This document shows, piece after piece, positions 60,728 to 64,000 of a stretch of 64,000 nt of DNA. Origin of the DNA: Halorubrum trapanicum. GTDB lineage: Archaea; Halobacteriota; Halobacteria; Halobacteriales; Haloferacaceae. A program made the translations under genes and the position numbers. Numbering within the stretch: the first letter of the stretch is position 1; each line of letters begins with the position of its first letter. Under the pieces are notes generated by a model that worked only from the letters and a program-made list of their open reading frames with translations, ran no database searches and was not told the DNA's origin. Location: the NCBI RefSeq assembly GCF_002355655.1, contig NZ_AP017569.1:992001-1056000 (forward strand). The letters are read 5' to 3'.

Positions 60728-61810
60728 TCAGTTCCCCGAGGGGACCGACGCGGTCGACGGGCCGCCGTCGAGGGAGGGAGCGTCCGGGTCGACCCTGACC
60801 CACCAGTCCGAATCTGCCGAGTCGCCGGCACCCGCGAGGAGGGCGATCCCGGCGATCCGCCCGCGCGAATCCCGACGGCACACCTCTAGGGCGGCCGGGA
60901 GGGTCGCGACCCGTCCGTCGGCGGGCGACAGCGCGTACCCGGTGATCCGGACCGTCGCGTCGTCGTCCGGGCCCCCGGCGTTCGAGGCCGGTCCCGCGTC
61001 GTCGACGCGCTCGTAGCCCTCGACGAGTCCGACGGCCGCGAGGCGGTCGAACGCCGCGCCGACCGGGTCGCCGGCGGACGGCTCCGGCGGGTCGGGGAGG
61101 CGCTCGGCGGCGTCGGCCACCACCGCCGCCTGCGTCGTCGGACCGAGGTGTCGGTCGAGAGCGGCCGCCATCGCTTCGAGTAGACAGAGGCAGAGGTCGT
61201 CGGGGTCGGAGACGCGCTCGGCGAGCGAGAAGTACGCGTCCATGACCGCCGACTCGGCGCGGTCGTGGCCGCCGGCGGAGAGCGCCTCGAACGTCGCCGC
61301 GGCCGTCGCGTGACAGAACTCGACGCGGTCGCGGGCCCGTCCGCGCCCCCCGGATCCGTCCGCGTGTCGGCGGTCCGTCGGCCCGCCGTCGCCGCCGGGC
61401 CGGCGGTGGGCGGCGCCGTCCACGATCCGATCCGTCAGCTCGTCGGGCGGCGCCACCCCGTCGTCGGGGGCGAACGTCGCGGGATCGTCGGGGGCAGGCG
61501 TCGGGGCGTCGTCGGGAGCGGACGTCCGCGCTCCGTCGTCCCGCCCCGTCGGCCGCGAGGGCGGCTCCGCGAACCCCTGTCTGACGACCACGTCGTAGAA
61601 TGGGAGTTCGGGGTCGTACCGGCGGAGCGCGTCGCGGTACTGCTCCGTCGCCCGGGCCGCCGCGCGGGCGGTCTCGCGGCTGTCGAACCGTAGCCCCGCA
61701 GCGGGGACCGGGCGGTCGCCGTACCGCGCGCAGACGAGCGAGAACTCGCCGTCCTCGCTCGCGAGCGATTCGATGTGGTCCGCGATGTCGAGTAGGGTGG
61801 TTCCGATCAC
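60728..61810 (-). CDS. DUF7551/DUF7552-like haloarchaeal protein
   Basis: A 360-residue protein. The N-terminus MIGTTLLDIADHIESLASEDGEFSLVCARYGDRPVPAAGLRFDSRETARAAARATEQYR is well ordered. A central acidic, Pro-rich linker of about 70 residues (TSAPDDAPTPAPDDPATFAPDD region) separates it from a helical C-terminal half (VEFCHATAAATFEAL, DRLAAVGLVEGYERV). The start is a GTG at 61810; other upstream codons lack any start. The assignment to DUF7551 is from memory. Its function is unknown. It is followed 26 bp upstream on the same strand by the reductase-like gene. Confidence 0.7.
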   Translation of the reverse strand: MIGTTLLDIADHIESLASEDGEFSLVCARYGDRPVPAAGLRFDSRETARAAARATEQYRDALRRYDPELPFYDVVVRQGFAEPPSRPTGRDDGARTSAPDDAPTPAPDDPATFAPDDGVAPPDELTDRIVDGAAHRRPGGDGGPTDRRHADGSGGRGRARDRVEFCHATAAATFEALSAGGHDRAESAVMDAYFSLAERVSDPDDLCLCLLEAMAAALDRHLGPTTQAAVVADAAERLPDPPEPSAGDPVGAAFDRLAAVGLVEGYERVDDAGPASNAGGPDDDATVRITGYALSPADGRVATLPAALEVCRRDSRGRIAGIALLAGAGDSADSDWWVRVDPDAPSLDGGPSTASVPSGN

Positions 61811-61836
61811 GGTCGAGTGGGTCCGGTCGCGTGCGT

Positions 61837-62613
61837 TCAGTCCTCCAGGCTCGGGTGCGTCTCCTGCGGGTCCGGGTGCGGCTCGGCGAACCGCTCGCGG
61901 GTCGCGTCGAGCGCGGCCGCCTCCCGCTCGCGGCGCTCGTCTGCGTCGATCTCCTCGCATCCCGGCGGCACGTCGCGGTCGCGGTCGGTGAAGTACCCCT
62001 CGGGCGCGACCCAGTCGTGGTAGAACGGCTCGTCGGACTCCTCCAGCAGCGTCACGGCGACCTCGGCGCCGTGGCCGGCGCACACCGCTGCCTGATGTGG
62101 TTTCCGGGCGAGTCGTCCCGCGGCGTACAGCCCGGCGACACCGGTCCGGCCGCGCTCGTCCGCGTCGACGTACTCCTTCCCGCGGTCGACGATCGCGACG
62201 CCGTCGAGATCCGCCAGGTAGCCGACCTCGTTCTTCGTCGCGGCGACGACGTGCCGCGCCCGGGTCCGGTCGCCGTCGTCGGTCGCGACGACGAATCGAG
62301 CGCCGTCGGCTGCGTCGGCGGCGGGATCAGGGTCGCCGTCGACGGGCGAGACCCGGGCGACGCGCGCGTCGAGGCGGTCCGCGCCGGCGGTCTCCGCCTG
62401 CTCGCCGAGCAGGTCAAGTAGTCGACGCGCGTCGACGCCGAGCGGGAAGCCGGGGAAGTTCTCCAGGCGGGCGTTCCGCCGGAGAATCGAACCGCCCGGG
62501 TCGACGACGAGGGTGTCGAGGCCCTGCCGCGCGGTGTAGACGGCCGCCGAGAGGCCAGCGACCCCGCCACCGACGACGACGACGTCGCGCGATGCGGTCG
62601 GTTCGCCGGTCAT
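61837..62613 (-). CDS. Reductase-like FAD flavoprotein lacking the redox disulfide
   Basis: A 258-residue protein resembling thioredoxin reductase. The FAD-binding loop VVVGGGVAGLSAAVYTARQG and the C-terminal GLYAAGRLARKPHQAAVCAGHGAEVAV segment (FAD flavin contact) are clear. ENFPGFPLGVDARRLLDLLGEQAETAGAD matches the family. The CxxC disulfide and the separate NADPH domain of real TrxR are absent, so it is not a thioredoxin reductase. It may be an FAD-dependent oxidoreductase of another substrate. The C-terminus ends with an acidic helix. Confidence 0.8.
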   Translation of the reverse strand: MTGEPTASRDVVVVGGGVAGLSAAVYTARQGLDTLVVDPGGSILRRNARLENFPGFPLGVDARRLLDLLGEQAETAGADRLDARVARVSPVDGDPDPAADAADGARFVVATDDGDRTRARHVVAATKNEVGYLADLDGVAIVDRGKEYVDADERGRTGVAGLYAAGRLARKPHQAAVCAGHGAEVAVTLLEESDEPFYHDWVAPEGYFTDRDRDVPPGCEEIDADERREREAAALDATRERFAEPHPDPQETHPSLED

Positions 62614-62761
62614 CGGCCGGACACCCGTCGGTTCCGTGGGGGGCGGTCGGTCGCCCGCGTCTCGGTCGCGTTCATACCCGCCGGCAGGGGCGCGCCGACG
62701 TAGGGGCTTCGGTCGCGCGTCGCGCTCGGTCCCGGCGGCCGGCCGGTCGAGGAGGCGCCGG

Positions 62762-62938
62762 TCACCGACGCACCCGAACCGGCCGCTCGGCCGAGATGAA
62801 CGACTCCTCCCGGTCGGTCGCCGCGAACGCGATCCCGCCGGCCTCGCCGCGCTCGACGCGCCACGCCGGCAGCGCGGGCACGTCGTAGTCGGCCGGATCG
62901 CCGTAGGTCGCCGCGACGGTCCACTCGCGGGCGCGCAT
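62762..62938 (-). CDS. Small DUF7552-like protein
   Basis: A 58-residue protein reading MRAREWTVAATYGDPADYDVPALPAWRVERGEAGGIAFAATDREESFISAERPVRVRR. The frame is closed at both ends and has normal codon bias. The motif EWTVAATYGDP and the C-terminal basic FISAERPVRVRR are compact. It is immediately next to the ABC substrate-binding gene (the stop of one touches the start of the other), suggesting co-transcription. Its function is unknown; the DUF label is from memory. Confidence 0.7.
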   Translation of the reverse strand: MRAREWTVAATYGDPADYDVPALPAWRVERGEAGGIAFAATDREESFISAERPVRVRR

Positions 62939-64000
62939 CTACAGGTCCCCGTTGATCGCGTCCGCGACCCGCTGCCGGTCGAACAGCCGCTCTTCCGCCG
63001 GGATCTCCGGGTACAGCCCCTCCTCGTAGCGCGGCCACTCGCCGAACACCTCGGGGTACAGCTGCTTCGCGGTCATCTCCAGCTGGAAGAGGTTGAGGAT
63101 CGGCCCCTGGTACCGGGCGCCCTGCGGGTGGATCCGGCCGTTTTTCACCGCCGTGACCTCCGCGCCGACCGGGTCGTCCTCGAAGGCGGCCCGCCGCCCG
63201 GCCATGGCGGTCCCGGGCTCGAAGCCGCCGAGGTAGAGGATGACGTCGGGGTCGGCCTCCAGTATCGTCTCGAAGTCGACGACGGTACCGGACTCGACGC
63301 TCCCCTCGAAGGCGTCGCGGGGCCCGAGCGGGCGCGTGTGCGACGTGAGGAAGCCGGGATTGCTCAGCGTGTACGCGTAGATCTGCTCGATGTCGGCGGC
63401 GGCGATCATGATCGCCGTCGGGCGCTCAGACTCCGGCGGGAGCCGCTCGTCGATCGTCGCGAGGAGGTCCTCGCGGACGCCCGCGAGCGCCTCGTAGCGC
63501 TCGCGCTCCCGGAACGCGTCGGCGACGATCTCGAACTGCTCCCAGAGGCCGTAGTACTGGTAGCCGTCGGCCCACTCGCCGGTCGGCTCCTGGTGGCGGT
63601 CCGAGAGCGAGTTGCCGAACCACGGCGAGACGCGCTCGGCGATCTCGTCGATGTCCTCGCGGTCCCAGGCGTCCTGCCGGGTGATCCACGCCGGGTCCGC
63701 GAGGTGGACGTCGCTGTCGAGCGCGTACAGCTTCTCCTTGTCGGGCTGCCACGAGGAGTAGAGCCCCGACCAGTCGAGCGAAACGCCGGGGAGCCGCTCG
63801 ACGAACTGGTTCCAGAGGCCGTCGTAGTAGTCCGGCGCGTGCATCGCGGTGAGCCCGTCGCTCCGCCCCAGCGCGAACGCCATGCCCGCGTGGTGCGTGA
63901 GCCGGGTGAACACGGTCTCCGGCGGCGACTCGAACGTCACCTCGCCGGTGGGCGAGATGGACGCCGTGTAGCTCCCGTCGTCGGTATCGTCCGTCGCGGA
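62939..64000 (-). CDS. ABC transporter periplasmic-type substrate-binding protein (truncated)
   Basis: The gene runs off the right edge; 353 residues of the C-terminal part are visible. The sequence YNP-like segment is SPWFGNSLSDRHQEPTGEWADGYQYYGLWEQFEIVADAFRERERYEALAGVRE. IMIAAADIEQIYAYTLSNPGFLTSHTRPLG and DFETILEADPDVILYLGG resemble iron-siderophore or cobalamin-binding (FhuD/BtuF) proteins, with a helical backbone between two lobes. The signal peptide and lipobox lie outside the window. The two following small genes may share its transcript. Confidence 0.75.
   Translation of the reverse strand, partial: SATDDTDDGSYTASISPTGEVTFESPPETVFTRLTHHAGMAFALGRSDGLTAMHAPDYYDGLWNQFVERLPGVSLDWSGLYSSWQPDKEKLYALDSDVHLADPAWITRQDAWDREDIDEIAERVSPWFGNSLSDRHQEPTGEWADGYQYYGLWEQFEIVADAFRERERYEALAGVREDLLATIDERLPPESERPTAIMIAAADIEQIYAYTLSNPGFLTSHTRPLGPRDAFEGSVESGTVVDFETILEADPDVILYLGGFEPGTAMAGRRAAFEDDPVGAEVTAVKNGRIHPQGARYQGPILNLFQLEMTAKQLYPEVFGEWPRYEEGLYPEIPAEERLFDRQRVADAINGDL

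Overview
The window is chromosomal DNA from an extreme halophilic archaeon, most like Halorubrum. It has very high GC and acidic proteins. The genes include halorhodopsin, halocyanins, archaeal RpoP, eL43, prefoldin beta, KEOPS Pcc1, TruD, Pth2 and MfnA. Many genes sit about 25-30 nt downstream of TTTAWA-type TATA boxes with no visible ribosome binding site, as expected for leaderless haloarchaeal transcripts. I found no rRNA, tRNA, CRISPR array or transposase gene.

Layout. 1-5.5 kb: a truncated DUF7344-like membrane protein, an unknown protein with no canonical start, PEP synthase and aspartate/tyrosine decarboxylase MfnA. 6-11 kb: a membrane-anchored halocyanin, a glycosyltransferase, an S9 peptidase and an aldo/keto reductase. 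11-16.5 kb: a minus-strand copper block (small membrane protein, P1B ATPase, TauE/SafE-like protein, lipoprotein halocyanin, HTH_10 regulator). 16.6-19.2 kb: a carotenoid-type desaturase followed by halorhodopsin behind a palindromic element resembling the Bat UAS. 19.3-24.1 kb: information-processing genes (pth2-truD, guaAA, then minus-strand DUF3194-pfdB-pcc1-rpoP-rpl37ae). 24.6-31.5 kb: thi4, pyruvate kinase, membrane proteins, dcd and the ThiN-type regulator. 31.8-41.5 kb: metG, a riboflavin reductase, a coiled-coil protein, a PQQ-type propeller, SppA, DUF373 and aroE. 41.9-46.4 kb: a CopD-like protein, an acidic HhH protein and a pabB-pabA-pabC operon. 46.9-54.4 kb: Rieske, YkgJ, DapA-like, TRAM, methyltransferase, flavin-binding, HTH, glycosyltransferase and HisF genes. 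54.9-60.6 kb: a glucan module (GH15, GH13, TrmB). 60.7-64 kb: a minus-strand group of two DUF proteins, a reductase-like flavoprotein and a truncated ABC substrate-binding protein.

The most unusual content lies between the genes. Seven copies (A-G) of a roughly 300-430 bp element occur at about 5.5, 9.9, 24.2, 25.6, 41.5, 46.5 and 54.5 kb, on either strand. Their stem sequences differ between copies while base pairing is kept. U.G wobbles always fit the same strand, and tandem G.A motifs are kept in all seven. This is in-window covariation evidence for an abundant structured RNA, possibly one that spreads. I do not recognise the family. Several copies carry extra 57- or 63-bp satellite units at one end, each with a TTTATAA box.

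Other points of note: eL43 has lost all zinc-finger cysteines; Thi4 is the cysteine, single-turnover type, with a direct repeat at its start and the presumed regulator ThiR 6 kb away; PabB carries PIAGT rather than PIKGT; and several intergenic 17-21 bp tandem repeats are present.
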